NCBI RefSeq assembly: GCF_014692515.1
Contig: NZ_JACOIK010000016.1
Location: forward strand, 62,001-126,000
Source of the DNA: Sphingobacterium micropteri
GTDB lineage: Bacteria; Bacteroidota; Bacteroidia; Sphingobacteriales; Sphingobacteriaceae
DNA length: 64,000 nt
Reading direction: 5' to 3'
Under the pieces are notes generated by a model. It did not search any database. It saw only the letters and a program-made list of their open reading frames with translations, and had not been told where the DNA came from. Positions 19,771-28,702 of this stretch are shown piece after piece. The translations under genes were made by a program, and so were the position numbers. The first letter of the stretch is position 1. Each line of letters opens with the position of its first letter.

Positions 19771-20238
19771 ATGATTCAAAATATTATTTTGCAACTGGAA
19801 GACTTACAGGGGCAAGAAAATTGGTTAGATGAAAATTTCGAAAAGAAGATTGGAAGCGTCGCAGAGGATAAAGTTTTCAAAAGACCCTTGCCAGAACTGC
19901 ATAGTGTTGCTGAACTCATTTCCCATGTATTAGTATGGAGGCTAGAAGCGATACGGAAATTAAAAAATCTGGATGCCAAATTAACAATAAACAGCCCTGA
20001 AAATTGGCGGACGAATGATGAGTTAATGGAAATTGGATGGCAGAATTTAAAGAATGATTTTTTCCAAAGTTTGTATACGCTTATTGAAATTTTAGCGGAA
20101 AACGACGATACATTTCTTGATAAGCGCTATCGCAATAATGAAAGTTTTAAATATCTCATCGAGGGGCTTATCCATCATGACCTTTATCATTTAGGGCAGT
20201 TGGGTATTACCATTAAGTTTCTGCGATTAGAAAAGTAG
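19771..20238 (+). CDS. DinB-like protein
   Basis: About 155 aa (MIQNIILQLEDLQ; a start four codons earlier at 19759 is possible). DinB-like helices with candidate metal ligands are present: HSVAELISHVLVWR and EGLIHHDLYHLGQLGI. Second DinB-type gene of the window, with little sequence likeness to the one at 8154. Function unknown. Confidence 0.82.
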   Translation: MIQNIILQLEDLQGQENWLDENFEKKIGSVAEDKVFKRPLPELHSVAELISHVLVWRLEAIRKLKNLDAKLTINSPENWRTNDELMEIGWQNLKNDFFQSLYTLIEILAENDDTFLDKRYRNNESFKYLIEGLIHHDLYHLGQLGITIKFLRLEK

Positions 20239-20301
20239 CGCTAAATTAAATTATAGTTTTCCTTTTAAATCTAAGAGGTTTCAGTATTTCTTGAAATCCT
20301 T

Positions 20302-20331
20302 CTTTATTCTTTATCAAAGATCAGAATAAAG
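20302..20331. terminator. Convergent-gene hairpin
   Basis: CTTTATTCT (20302-20310) and AGAATAAAG (20323-20331) form perfect 9-bp arms between the convergent DinB and PH-like genes. Without a strong T run, a bidirectional terminator role is only plausible. Confidence 0.4.
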
Positions 20332-20875
20332 ATCTGTTTAGAATACGCTGTACCATGTACGGATGGTGACTTGTAAATTCCCGTTCGAAATCGTTAAGTC
20401 CATATAAGAAACAGCTCATTTTAATCCGGTCCCCTTGTTTTGAATAGAGGCGAATCTGTTGCATGTTTTTATTGAATTCAGCATCTCTTAGATCTTCCCA
20501 TCTAATGCAACTTGTTGTTCCCCATGCATTGTAGGAGGTAATACTTTCGGCGTTGTAAATCACCCGATGGTTGTAGTAGTAAAAGGTGAGATGGATGAAG
20601 CCGTACAGTATAGCCAGTAATACAACTATAGGAAATATATAAGAAGTCCATATTTCATTGTCTTTCGTTTCTCAGCCAAAATAGAAGCCGATTCCTATAA
20701 AGAACAATAATAATATACCCAAAAAATAACCTAGGATCGCAAAAATAACATGGTTTTTAAGCATTTTGTCACCATTTGCCAAAACTTGGAAGTGTGCACC
20801 TTTCTTTTTTGCCAGACCAATAGTCCAGCCCATAATCGCAAAAGTTGCCAATAACGTAATAATACCGAAGCTCAT
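20321..20875 (-). pseudogene. Membrane + PH-like protein interrupted by in-frame TGA
   Basis: Two open segments lie in the same frame, separated only by TGA at 20674-20672. The first (from ATG 20875) has two TM helices and ends GIGFYFG. The second continues ETKDNEIWTSY, a third TM helix (FPIVVLLAILYGFIHLTF) and a PH-like domain (IRWEDLRDAEFNKNMQQIRL). The second segment has no ATG, and its only GTG is at 20563, inside the protein. Either one gene carries a nonsense mutation, or a second gene has lost its start. Confidence 0.6.
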
Positions 20876-20920
20876 AATATGATCAATTAACGAGATAAAG
20901 ATAGACTGAAGAATTGGATT

Positions 20921-21136
20921 ATGACTGTCGCGATCCAAAAAAAAGTAACTGCGCAACAAATGGCTTTGTTGTTTAATCAGACTAAGCAAAACATCAGCTT
21001 ACATATAAATAACTGCTATAACGAAGAAGAATTAGAATCTATCTCAATTGTCAAGAATTCCTTGACCGTTCAAAAAGAAGGTAACCGGAATGTCAAACGG
21101 AAAGTGCTATACTACAATCTAGACGTTATTAAATAA
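20921..21136 (+). pseudogene. RhuM-family N-terminal fragment
   Basis: 71 codons that align by eye with the N-terminal region of the RhuM protein at 59653: the HTH-like stretch AQQMALLFNQTKQNISLHIN, then KEGNRNVKRKVLYYNLDVI, which ends in TAA. The following recognition region (SVGYRVNS in the longer copy) is missing. The 5' end overlaps the N-terminal extension of the opposite gene, so it is a fragment rather than a full gene. Confidence 0.75.
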
Positions 21137-21144
21137 TAAGTACG

Positions 21145-21303
21145 TTAAAACACTTGTAGGTATTTTGTATATATAATTAAAAATGATGAAGATGACAGAA
21201 ACCATCCGTAATTACCCAATCCAATCTCTTTGGCTAATTGCGATAGGATAGGAGCCAGGATCAATGTACATCCCCAATGTTTCAGTATATAAGATAAATC
21301 CAC
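21145..21303 (-). pseudogene. Fragment of the small membrane protein also found at 50.3 kb
   Basis: GTG start 4 nt after the stop of the 21307 gene; 52 codons. The first 28 residues (SYILKHWGCTLILAPILSQL...) nearly repeat the start of the membrane protein at 50573. After that the tail differs. It could be translated, but is best read as a duplicated 5' end. Confidence 0.6.
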
Positions 21304-21306
21304 CTT

Positions 21307-21693
21307 TTACTTATTAAATTGCTCGTTATACGTTTTCACATGATGAGGAAACTCTTCTTCGAAGAATGGATACGATACACCTAACAAGGTAATTTCAAAT
21401 TCGCCATCCATTCCGCTTATCTGATTTTCACCGCCTTTTACTTCAATGCCATTCTCATTCAGAACCTTTAAGTTTGATATAGTCCCCGTTGATAGCAATT
21501 TGTTCGTTGGATAGTCGTGCACTAGTTGAATGGCGTTTTCGGTACAATAATTCTTGATGAAATCGTAGCCGTACACAATGTCGATGAAGGTTAGCAACCC
21601 AAATATAACTCCCATAGGAGGATCTGATTTTTCAAATTTTGTTGTTCCTATAATCTTGTCATCAAGGAACACGTCATATACTTTTGTGTTCAT
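21307..21693 (-). CDS. Hypothetical protein, immunity-like by context
   Basis: A 128-aa soluble-looking protein with no motif I recognise; it has one moderately hydrophobic stretch (MGVIFGLLTFIDIVYGY). The last ~25 codons recur as an isolated fragment at 30.4 kb, and the next gene downstream is also a fragment known elsewhere in the window. This mosaic setting and small acidic profile suggest an orphan immunity gene; no cognate toxin is visible. Confidence 0.55.
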   Translation of the reverse strand: MNTKVYDVFLDDKIIGTTKFEKSDPPMGVIFGLLTFIDIVYGYDFIKNYCTENAIQLVHDYPTNKLLSTGTISNLKVLNENGIEVKGGENQISGMDGEFEITLLGVSYPFFEEEFPHHVKTYNEQFNK

Positions 21694-21723
21694 GTTGTTT
21701 TCTTATGTTCAGAAACTAATTTT

Positions 21724-22314
21724 TTATTTCGCCACTATTCCTTCACCACGGATCATAATGGTATTTCTTTTATCAATATTCTCTTTGGATTTTGTCAATA
21801 ATTTTATTAATCCTATCTCGACATTGTCATTATTTGTTTGCAGTTTGTCAACGATTATCGTTAACAGGTTATTTTCATCTACAAAATAGCTTTCTTGATC
21901 AGAATTGATCACCTCTGCGTCCAGCATGAATACTACAGGTATTTCTTTAAAGCTTGTATATTTATTTTTCAATTCTGCTAAGGAAATAAATTTTGGAGTA
22001 TAGTCCGCTTTAGTCTTTATATGGATCTGAGCCGCGTATTTTTGCGTTTCGATTAGGGTATCTCTTTTGACTACATTCATGCTTTCTATTTGTTCAGGGT
22101 TGATAGAACCAAGATTTTGTACAAATCTATCATTAATAAAGTAGGCGGGCAGCTGTATCTGTTTCTCTCTGTTAACTATGATCACTCGCAAGGAAGTGTC
22201 TCTACTTTTATTGATTGTAACAGGCGTGGATTTCTTTGAGAACACATTTTTCGCTCTTTGGGCAAATGAATGTGTCGAAGTAAACATGATTAGAATGAGA
22301 ATAAGCTTTTTCAT
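21724..22314 (-). CDS. Secreted protein with TonB-plug-like segment
   Basis: A 196-aa protein with a signal peptide (LILILIMFTSTHSFA). The segment PAYFINDRFVQNLGSINPEQ followed by IESMNVVKRD resembles the 'IDPNDIESIEVLKD' style plug motif of SusC-type receptors. It lacks any barrel. It sits 22 nt downstream of the CarboxypepD_reg-like gene and probably shares its transcript. Role unknown. Confidence 0.65.
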   Translation of the reverse strand: MKKLILILIMFTSTHSFAQRAKNVFSKKSTPVTINKSRDTSLRVIIVNREKQIQLPAYFINDRFVQNLGSINPEQIESMNVVKRDTLIETQKYAAQIHIKTKADYTPKFISLAELKNKYTSFKEIPVVFMLDAEVINSDQESYFVDENNLLTIIVDKLQTNNDNVEIGLIKLLTKSKENIDKRNTIMIRGEGIVAK

Positions 22315-22336
22315 GATGTAAATAACTAATGGTGGG

Positions 22337-22993
22337 TCATTTCTTTTTTAAAGATTGAATAAATCGTTGCCAGATATTAGGTCGTTTAACGATAACTTCT
22401 CCTATGTAAACGATATCCTCGTCTAATATCACTTTGAGCGGTCGAATCGTCTCTTTTTTTAGCTTTATTCTTACTATTTTGTTTTTAAAGCCAATGTATT
22501 GAAAAAATAGTGAAACTTCCTCTTTGTTTTCTGTTGCAAATTTCAGTGTAAAATGTCCTTTAGCATCTGTAGAGGAAAGATATTGTTTGTCTATGGAGAT
22601 TGGAACGCCTACCAAAGGGTTATTCTGTTGATCTGTGACAACTCCTTTGATAGTTATAGAGTCGACTTGTATTATATAATTAATCTCGACAATACTTTTG
22701 TTGCTCTTGAATGTTGCTTGTGTAGATTTGATACCTATTGTGGTTGAAAGGATTAAACTGGCAGCTACTCTTATATAACTTTTGCTCTTCCAAAACCAAT
22801 TGTGGTTAGGTATCCTGTTTATTCTTCCACAGATCTTTTTGTTGGTGTTTTGGATGTATCCTATGATATCGTCTGTTTTCCAATCCGTAAAATCGACCAC
22901 TTCCGTTTGACAGACAGAACAATGCCGTCCTCGTTCAGAAGGAGACATGTTATCCCATTTCTCAGTGCAGGGTTTTGGAGTTGTTATAGACAT
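22337..22993 (-). CDS. Zinc-motif + CarboxypepD_reg-like membrane protein
   Basis: About 218 aa from ATG 22993 (MSITTPKPCTEKW). An N-terminal Cys cluster is visible: PCTEKWDNMSPSERGRHCSV, then CQTEVVDFTDW. A TM helix follows at about 75-95 (VAASLILSTTIGI), then a CarboxypepD_reg-like domain (TIKGVVTDQQNNPLVGVPIS). This N-terminal Cys box is common in Bacteroidota proteins with a short beta-sandwich. Its first 25-30 codons are duplicated at 28703-28795. The longer frame (to 23074) overlaps the upstream gene and was rejected. Confidence 0.75.
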   Translation of the reverse strand: MSITTPKPCTEKWDNMSPSERGRHCSVCQTEVVDFTDWKTDDIIGYIQNTNKKICGRINRIPNHNWFWKSKSYIRVAASLILSTTIGIKSTQATFKSNKSIVEINYIIQVDSITIKGVVTDQQNNPLVGVPISIDKQYLSSTDAKGHFTLKFATENKEEVSLFFQYIGFKNKIVRIKLKKETIRPLKVILDEDIVYIGEVIVKRPNIWQRFIQSLKKK

Positions 22994-23012
22994 AAATTTG
23001 ATTTCACTTTTA

Positions 23013-23678
23013 TTATCGCTTATTTTTTTGTTCCAGCAGTTCCCTAACTTGAGGATGGACAGCTTGTGGATCAATTTTATCGGTTAGATTTAAATATTTA
23101 TTAGCACTATCTTTTTGATAAAAGTAGGAATACGCAGCTGTCAACTGTGCCAAAATTCTCGGATTATCCTTGTCTAAAGTATTGGCTTTTCTTAAGCTTT
23201 CAATAGCTTTATTAAGCGTGTTTAAATCTTGATCCATGCTAAATAATTGTCCATAGCTCGTCGCTTGCGATTCATAAACCCTTGGATTGAAGGGGTTTAT
23301 TTTTAATGATTTCTCAAAGAAATAGATTGATTCTTCCAGTTCATTTTGTCTTCCCAGTAGATTGCCGAAACCCCAATAAACATCGGCATTTGTACTATCT
23401 AAGAGCCAAGCCTGATTAAATCTTTTCATAGAACTTTCCAAGTCATTTTTATAGAAATATTCCCAAGCCATATCAATGTAAGACACTGCGGCAGTTTTCC
23501 TATCTGAGAATTTTGAATCTACGGAAGCGAAAAAATCGTTGTCGCTTTTAATTTGCGCTGCGCATTTTGTTAATTTGCCATACATGGGAAGGAGGTTAAT
23601 ACCTTCTTTACAGTCTTGAACCGATGAACATGCTATGTACAATAAACAGGTAAAAGTAAGTATTAGAAATTTATTCAT
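23013..23678 (-). CDS. TPR lipoprotein
   Basis: About 221 aa from ATG 23678 (MNKFLILTFTCLLYIACSS, lipid Cys in IACSS). TPR-like repeats follow (AWEYFYKNDLESSMKRFNQA, FFEKSLKINPFNP, SLRKANTLDKDNPR). The frame extends 26 codons further up to 23756 with MNFLNKLFGSKAESQKVEN, which looks like the start of an unrelated protein grafted onto this one. The signal peptide fixes the likely real start. Product probably periplasm-facing. Confidence 0.75.
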   Translation of the reverse strand: MNKFLILTFTCLLYIACSSVQDCKEGINLLPMYGKLTKCAAQIKSDNDFFASVDSKFSDRKTAAVSYIDMAWEYFYKNDLESSMKRFNQAWLLDSTNADVYWGFGNLLGRQNELEESIYFFEKSLKINPFNPRVYESQATSYGQLFSMDQDLNTLNKAIESLRKANTLDKDNPRILAQLTAAYSYFYQKDSANKYLNLTDKIDPQAVHPQVRELLEQKNKR

Positions 23679-23984
23679 ATAATTCATGCAGAAATCCGTA
23701 TTTTCTACTTTCTGTGATTCAGCTTTGGAGCCGAATAATTTATTTAAAAAATTCATATTGTGAGGCTTTGGTTAAAATTTTTAATCTCTATTGTGTAAAA
23801 CGGTCGTATATCCTTAATAGCTTATTATATCTTTCCAACTTTTTGAACAAACCAGAATCCTTTGTGCCACAGCTACTTTATATATGGAATTCATAATTTT
23901 CTTTACTTCTTTAAAAGTACGAAATATTAATGGAAATGTTAATGTAGTTCGAAATGGTACTACACAATGTCATTTTTTACCCCG

Positions 23985-24028
23985 ATGCTCACAAAATTTG
24001 TAAATTTAGCCATCAAGCTGTTTTTCCC
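23985..24028 (+). repeat. Leader repeat, copy 1
   Basis: Core GTAAATTTAGCCATCAAGC at 24000-24018, preceded by a CTCACAAAATTT version of the shared upstream block and followed by ATG at 24029. Four further copies lie at 55.7, 57.2, 59.1 and 61.9 kb. Confidence 0.8.
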
Positions 24029-24133
24029 ATGAAAACAAAAGAAACAACATTTATGAAAACTTTGAGAATAGTTATTGAACGTAGTGTGGATATGTTCAGT
24101 GCGTATGCGAAGAATGCTGATTCCTGTAAATAG
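24029..24133 (+). pseudogene. HicB-like antitoxin fragment
   Basis: A 34-codon frame. From the inner ATG at 24053 it reads MKTLRIVIERSVDMFSAYAK, near-identical to the start of the HicB-like gene at 57210, then stops at TAG. The remaining fold and the HTH domain are absent. Confidence 0.75.
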
Positions 24134-24161
24134 ATTTTTTTCGCAATATTAAATTATTGTC

Positions 24162-24456
24162 TATCTTTGCACTCATTCTTGATTTATTCATCTTTTAATA
24201 TCAAGGAATCATGACAACGCAAAATTACATATCGTCCCTTTCGCTCATTGCCTAATAAGGTAGTCAAACCTCTTTTTTTAGAATTAAGCAGTTGTGTAAT
24301 TAACTTATGCAATGTTTGCCTGCCTGAAATTTCATTAGATTGTGCTGCGCGATCCTAACAGGGTATATCCTTCTACAAGGACGAATTGCAATCAAAAATC
24401 AAATTCAACAAAAATTACAAACATTTCCAGATAGAGCCTCAATCAGGCTTTTCTGG
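24162..24456 (+). promoter_or_regulatory. Promoter and long structured leader of rtcB-prfH
   Basis: TATCTTTG at 24162-24169 is a consensus -7 box, yet the rtcB ATG is 308 nt downstream. The leader holds a hairpin CTTGAT (24178-24183)/ATCAAG (24200-24205), a 14-codon ORF, and a hairpin just before rtcB: CCAGA (24427-24431)/TCTGG (24452-24456) with inner AGCCT/AGGCT. No T run follows, so this is a leader structure rather than a simple terminator. No known riboswitch was recognised. Confidence 0.55.
24211..24255 (+). CDS. Possible 14-residue leader peptide
   Basis: ATG at 24211 preceded by AAGGAA; it encodes MTTQNYISSLSLIA and ends at TAA. It lies in the long leader ahead of rtcB. A translation-sensing role for an operon that repairs translation is attractive but purely inferred. 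Confidence 0.3.
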   Translation: MTTQNYISSLSLIA

Positions 24457-24476
24457 GTTTAAATATATATCCCCAC

Positions 24477-25877
24477 ATGGGCAATTTAAGAACAAAAGAT
24501 TTAAGTAAGATAGGTTATCATAATGATCAGCTACGAAGTCTGGTTATTGGGATAGTCTCCAAAAATTTCAAACATCACAGCAAACAGGAAATACTTGACC
24601 TGCTCCAAGATATTAAGAACGATCCCGAAGCATTTTTGGATAACGAACTGACACGTAAAATAGCCGAGAAAGTTATCGGGAAGATCGATGAAGTATCATT
24701 TAAAGCTTACGGGCTCCGCGATGAACCGGTATGCTTTAAAACATACGGCGGTAAGGGCATTGAACCATCAGCCAAACAACAAATGGAACTTGCTAGCCTG
24801 TTGCCGGTAAGCATACAAGGTGCCTTAATGGCAGATGCGCATATGGGATTTGGCTTACCTATTGGTGGTGTGTTAGCTACAGATAACGCGGTGATCCCAT
24901 ACGCAGTGGGTATGGATATCGGTTGCCGAATGACACTTTCTATTATTGATGAAAGCGATAGTTTTATAAAGAGGTTTGCATATCAAATCAAGCAGGCGTT
25001 AAAAAACCATACTCATTTTGGAATGGAGGGTGGGTTGGACGTCAGGCAGGATCATGAAGTTTTAGATAGTCCAGTATTCAACGAAATACCTTTTTTGAAA
25101 CCGCTAAGAGGTAAAGCTGTCAGGCAATTGGGCACATCCGGAAAAGGCAACCACTTTGTGGAGTTTGGTGAAATAGAGATGCTGGCCAATAATGCTCTAG
25201 GATTACCGGCTAGGAGGTACTTAGCATTGTTAACACATTCGGGAAGTCGTGGTTTAGGCGCTGCCATCGCTAAACACTACACGAAACTCGCTATGGACAG
25301 CTGTAAGTTGCCTCGGCATGCACAACAGCTAGCTTGGTTAGACATGAATAGCGAAGCGGGGCAGGAGTACTGGCTTGCTATGACATTGGCTGGTGATTAT
25401 GCTAAAGCGTGTCATGACCGGATCCATTCGAACCTATTAAAAGCTTTAGGGTTAAAGGCAATCTGTGTCGTGGAAAACCATCATAATTTTGCATGGAAAG
25501 GCAAATTGTCCGATGGCAAAGAAGTGATCATACACCGTAAAGGCGCAACACCGGCCCATAAAGGTGAACTGGGCATTATTCCCGGTAGCATGACAACACC
25601 AGCTTACCTCGTATCCGGTAAAGGAAGCCACGATGCACTATATTCCGCATCGCACGGTGCAGGCCGTGCGATGAGTAGGCAAAAGGCTAAGGATAGCATG
25701 ACAGTTTCATCCATGAAAAAGATGCTTATCAATGCGGACGTTACGTTAATCGGAGGCACAGTTGAAGAAAATCCTTTGGCATATAAAGACATTGACGCCG
25801 TCATGATTGCACAACGTGATCTGGTTGATATCCAAGGTAAATTCTATCCGCGTATTGTTCGAATGAATAAAGAGTAA
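24477..25877 (+). CDS. rtcB: RtcB-family RNA 3'-phosphate ligase
   Basis: A 466-aa RtcB protein. Visible signatures: GALMADAHMGFGLPIGGVLA, YAVGMDIGCRM (metal-binding Cys), LGTSGKGNHFVEFG, VVENHHNFAW, HRKGATPAHKGELGIIPGSM and SHGAGRAMSRQKA with the guanylylated His. It joins RNA 2',3'-cyclic phosphate or 3'-phosphate ends to 5'-OH ends using GTP and Mn2+. The next gene, prfH, starts within the stop codon (TAATG), so the two are translationally coupled. This pairing defines the RtcB2-PrfH type, linked to repair of damaged ribosomal RNA. Confidence 0.95.
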   Translation: MGNLRTKDLSKIGYHNDQLRSLVIGIVSKNFKHHSKQEILDLLQDIKNDPEAFLDNELTRKIAEKVIGKIDEVSFKAYGLRDEPVCFKTYGGKGIEPSAKQQMELASLLPVSIQGALMADAHMGFGLPIGGVLATDNAVIPYAVGMDIGCRMTLSIIDESDSFIKRFAYQIKQALKNHTHFGMEGGLDVRQDHEVLDSPVFNEIPFLKPLRGKAVRQLGTSGKGNHFVEFGEIEMLANNALGLPARRYLALLTHSGSRGLGAAIAKHYTKLAMDSCKLPRHAQQLAWLDMNSEAGQEYWLAMTLAGDYAKACHDRIHSNLLKALGLKAICVVENHHNFAWKGKLSDGKEVIIHRKGATPAHKGELGIIPGSMTTPAYLVSGKGSHDALYSASHGAGRAMSRQKAKDSMTVSSMKKMLINADVTLIGGTVEENPLAYKDIDAVMIAQRDLVDIQGKFYPRIVRMNKE

Positions 25878-26497
25878 TGATGAAAAAAATTATGATACAA
25901 ATTACATCAGGCAAGGGCCCGGCAGAATGCTGCCGGGTTGTCGCCTGTGTGCAAAGTTTAATGATGAAACAGGCCAAACAACAAGGCTTTCAAATGCAGG
26001 TGCTTGAAAATAAGGCTGGCGAATTAAAGGGAACACTATTGTCTTCCACTATGATGCTTATAGGCAATAATCTGGATGACTTTTTAAAAGAATGGGTAGG
26101 AACGATACAATGGATCGCACAGAGCCCATATCGTAGATACCACAAGCGTAAAAATTGGTTTGTGGGTGTTGCCGCCTTCGATGTGAAGACACTAATGCAA
26201 TGGGATCCCAAAGATGTTAAGTTGGAAACCTGCCGTTCATCGGGTCCCGGTGGGCAAAACGTAAATAAAGTTGAAACAGCCGTACGCGGAACACACTTGC
26301 TATCAGGCTTACAAGTACTGGTTATGGATACACGCTCGCAGTTGGAAAACAAAAAACTTTGTTTAGCCAGATTGCAGGAAAAAGTATTAGTCTGGCAGAC
26401 AGAGCAACTCATGGAACAACAGCAAAACCAATGGCAGAATCATTATGAGTTGGCGCGTGGTAATGCTGTCAAAGTAATTAGACGTGATTTATTTTGA
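25877..26497 (+). CDS. prfH: Peptide chain release factor H (PrfH)
   Basis: A 206-aa release-factor-like protein. GGQ (residues 125-127) lies in RSSGPGGQNVNKVETAVRGT, and the basic tail follows. It lacks the N-terminal and codon-recognition domains of RF1/RF2, as PrfH proteins do. It is thought to release peptides on ribosomes with damaged decoding centres so that the partner RtcB can re-ligate the RNA. Overlaps the rtcB stop. Confidence 0.93.
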   Translation: MMKKIMIQITSGKGPAECCRVVACVQSLMMKQAKQQGFQMQVLENKAGELKGTLLSSTMMLIGNNLDDFLKEWVGTIQWIAQSPYRRYHKRKNWFVGVAAFDVKTLMQWDPKDVKLETCRSSGPGGQNVNKVETAVRGTHLLSGLQVLVMDTRSQLENKKLCLARLQEKVLVWQTEQLMEQQQNQWQNHYELARGNAVKVIRRDLF

Positions 26498-26674
26498 TTC
26501 GGCTATATAGTATTCTATCGACAATTGATCGAAGAGATGAGTAGAAAGGATACGCTGCTATCTCCCTTGCATTTTCACGAAAAGTTTCATGAAGATTCAA
26601 TAAAAAATACTATATTAACTTTTTAAATAGTGCTATTAAGACACATCTTACTTATAAACCTTAACATCGAAGCA

Positions 26675-27535
26675 GTGAAAAAACTGATCTATCTTTTTTT
26701 GTTACTTATTGTCACCAGTCAAGATTTAGTTTTTGGCCAAAAAACAGACGTTCCACTGTTAGGCGTTTGTGCGACAATGGATAAAGTTCCTTTGATCCAT
26801 AAACATGGATATACTTTTATTCAACCGACTGTTGCCGAAATGTTGCAACCGCAAAAACCGGATAGTCTATATGATGGGCATATCAATAATATTAATTATC
26901 CGCTGGATATGGTCGTTTGTAATGTTTTTATCCCCGGTTCCATCAAGACCACCGGGCCCGAAGTTAATGAGCAAAAAATCATGGCGTATGCTACCAGAGT
27001 TTTTGAGCGAGCAGAAAAAGCAAATATTCGGCTAATTGTTTTTGGTAGTGGCGCATCCCGCATGATCCCCGATGGGTTTGATAAAAATGTCGCACGCAAG
27101 CAGTTTGTAGACATTTCTGGAAAACTGGCCGTTCTTGCTGCGCAATATAATATCGTACTCTCGCTGGAAAGCCAGAATAAAGAAGAATGCAATTTCATCA
27201 ATACTTTGCAAGAGGCCATTTTGATTGCCAAAGAAGTAGATCATCCAAATTTCCGTGTAACGGTAGATATCTACCATATGATGCGTGAAGATGAGCCAGC
27301 TGACCATATTATCGATGGAGGAAAATATATTTACCATTGCGATATAGGTGAGAAAGAAACACGTTCCTCCCCAGGGGTAAAAGGAGATGACTTTGTGCCT
27401 TATTTCCGTGCGTTTCAGCAAATTGGTTACAAAGGAATGATCGCATTGGAATGTCGGTTTACGGATTTGGAAACGGAACTTCCTTTAGCGAAAGAAACTA
27501 TTGCCAAACAGTGGGAATTGGCGAAAAAGCTATAG
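26675..27535 (+). CDS. Secreted sugar-phosphate isomerase/epimerase-like protein
   Basis: About 286 aa from GTG 26675 (KKLIYLFLLLIVTSQDLVFG signal). The body is an AP-endonuclease-2/xylose-isomerase TIM barrel, with GVCATMDKVPLIHKHGYTFI, VLSLESQNKEECNF, RVTVDIYHMMREDE, YIYHCDIGEKETR and MIALECRF giving Glu/His/Asp metal ligands. Alternative start 15 codons upstream at 26630. Exported members in Bacteroidota act on sugars; substrate unknown. Confidence 0.85.
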   Translation: MKKLIYLFLLLIVTSQDLVFGQKTDVPLLGVCATMDKVPLIHKHGYTFIQPTVAEMLQPQKPDSLYDGHINNINYPLDMVVCNVFIPGSIKTTGPEVNEQKIMAYATRVFERAEKANIRLIVFGSGASRMIPDGFDKNVARKQFVDISGKLAVLAAQYNIVLSLESQNKEECNFINTLQEAILIAKEVDHPNFRVTVDIYHMMREDEPADHIIDGGKYIYHCDIGEKETRSSPGVKGDDFVPYFRAFQQIGYKGMIALECRFTDLETELPLAKETIAKQWELAKKL

Positions 27536-27616
27536 CTGGATATCAACTTCTGTGTTGACCTTTCGGTATAATGGTTTTTTAGTTTTGTTTCCAAACATTC
27601 CTTATTCCATTTAATA

Positions 27617-28693
27617 TTATTTGCAGTGTTTTTCTAATAATGACTTTCCAGAGTCGAATCCGAGATTTCGCAGTATTCTGAAATCCTCGCAGGCAGACTC
27701 TTGATCATTTAACAAGAGATAACAGTAACCGCGATTTATCAAAGCTTTTTCATTTTTAGGGTTTTTGGCGATCATCCTGTCAAAGTACGTTATAGCGCCA
27801 TAAATATCACCTTCCTCAATCCGCTTCGCAGCGTATCTAGTATATCGTTCATCAGTTAAAAATTGATCCATAAAATTGAAATCTATTTCCAGGGTGACTT
27901 GAGCGTCAACAGGCTCTCCATTGTAATGAGCGGGGTTCCAATTCTTTGCCATTTTACTACAGGTTTTAATAAATTCCTTGTTAAATTTATCATCCATCCC
28001 TTGCAAGATTTTTATATTATCTACGGAGCCAGATTTACGAACAACAAAAGTTGCCAAAAACAGCCGCCCATAATCCTGGGAAAAGCCCGTCATATATTTG
28101 CTATAAGATGGCATCGCCGTCTGCAAAGCATGGCGTAGTCCATAGGGGTTCGAAAAAGTAGGATGGATCTTTTGACTGGCTTTGTAAACCGTATCAGTTT
28201 TGGAAATACCTACCAAATCCTTTCCGTTCCATTCCGATGTATTTTGTAAATGTTCGTATCTAATTAATGTTATCAATAGCGAACTTGGATCTGTTGCTCC
28301 TAAAGTTCCCGGTTGGACGACAATTAAGCTATCCGAAGTAAGACGGATAATTCCCAATGTTATTTTGGCTTTAAAATTGGTAGAAATCTCTATTGTACCG
28401 TTTCTATCCTCATAAGAATTGAAGTTTCCTGCATGGGTATAATCAGTAATTATGGCAGCCTTGTTCTTTGGTTTGAAACTGTATTTTAAGAATGCATATT
28501 TCAGCGGGTGCGCTTCTTCTACTTCCATGCCGTCTAAATAGGTCACACCTACTTTTATCCAATCGCCTAACAAGGTTGTTTTTTCTTGTGCCTTTATTGG
28601 GAAAAATCCATATAGTAAAAAGAAGAAAGTTGTTATCGCTAAATGGATATGGTTACTATTAGCTTTTAAAAATATGTTTCTTAAATAATTCAT
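27617..28693 (-). CDS. Secreted protein with TonB-C-like and TPR segments
   Basis: About 358 aa from ATG 28693 with a signal peptide (AITTFFFLLYGFFPIKA). Residues ~215-280 resemble a TonB C-terminal domain (LATFVVRKSGSVDNIKILQG, KNWNPAHYNGEPVDAQVTLE). The C-terminal ~70 residues form TPR-like helices (GAITYFDRMIAKNPKNEKAL, INRGYCYLLLNDQESACEDF). No TM anchor is seen. A 30-codon fragment of the gene at 22337 lies directly upstream. Confidence 0.7.
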   Translation of the reverse strand: MNYLRNIFLKANSNHIHLAITTFFFLLYGFFPIKAQEKTTLLGDWIKVGVTYLDGMEVEEAHPLKYAFLKYSFKPKNKAAIITDYTHAGNFNSYEDRNGTIEISTNFKAKITLGIIRLTSDSLIVVQPGTLGATDPSSLLITLIRYEHLQNTSEWNGKDLVGISKTDTVYKASQKIHPTFSNPYGLRHALQTAMPSYSKYMTGFSQDYGRLFLATFVVRKSGSVDNIKILQGMDDKFNKEFIKTCSKMAKNWNPAHYNGEPVDAQVTLEIDFNFMDQFLTDERYTRYAAKRIEEGDIYGAITYFDRMIAKNPKNEKALINRGYCYLLLNDQESACEDFRILRNLGFDSGKSLLEKHCK

Positions 28694-28702
28694 AATTGTC
28701 AA

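Noticed and set aside
24131..24476. tRNA or known riboswitch in the rtcB leader
   Set aside because: No cloverleaf, CCA end or familiar riboswitch core could be made out by eye.
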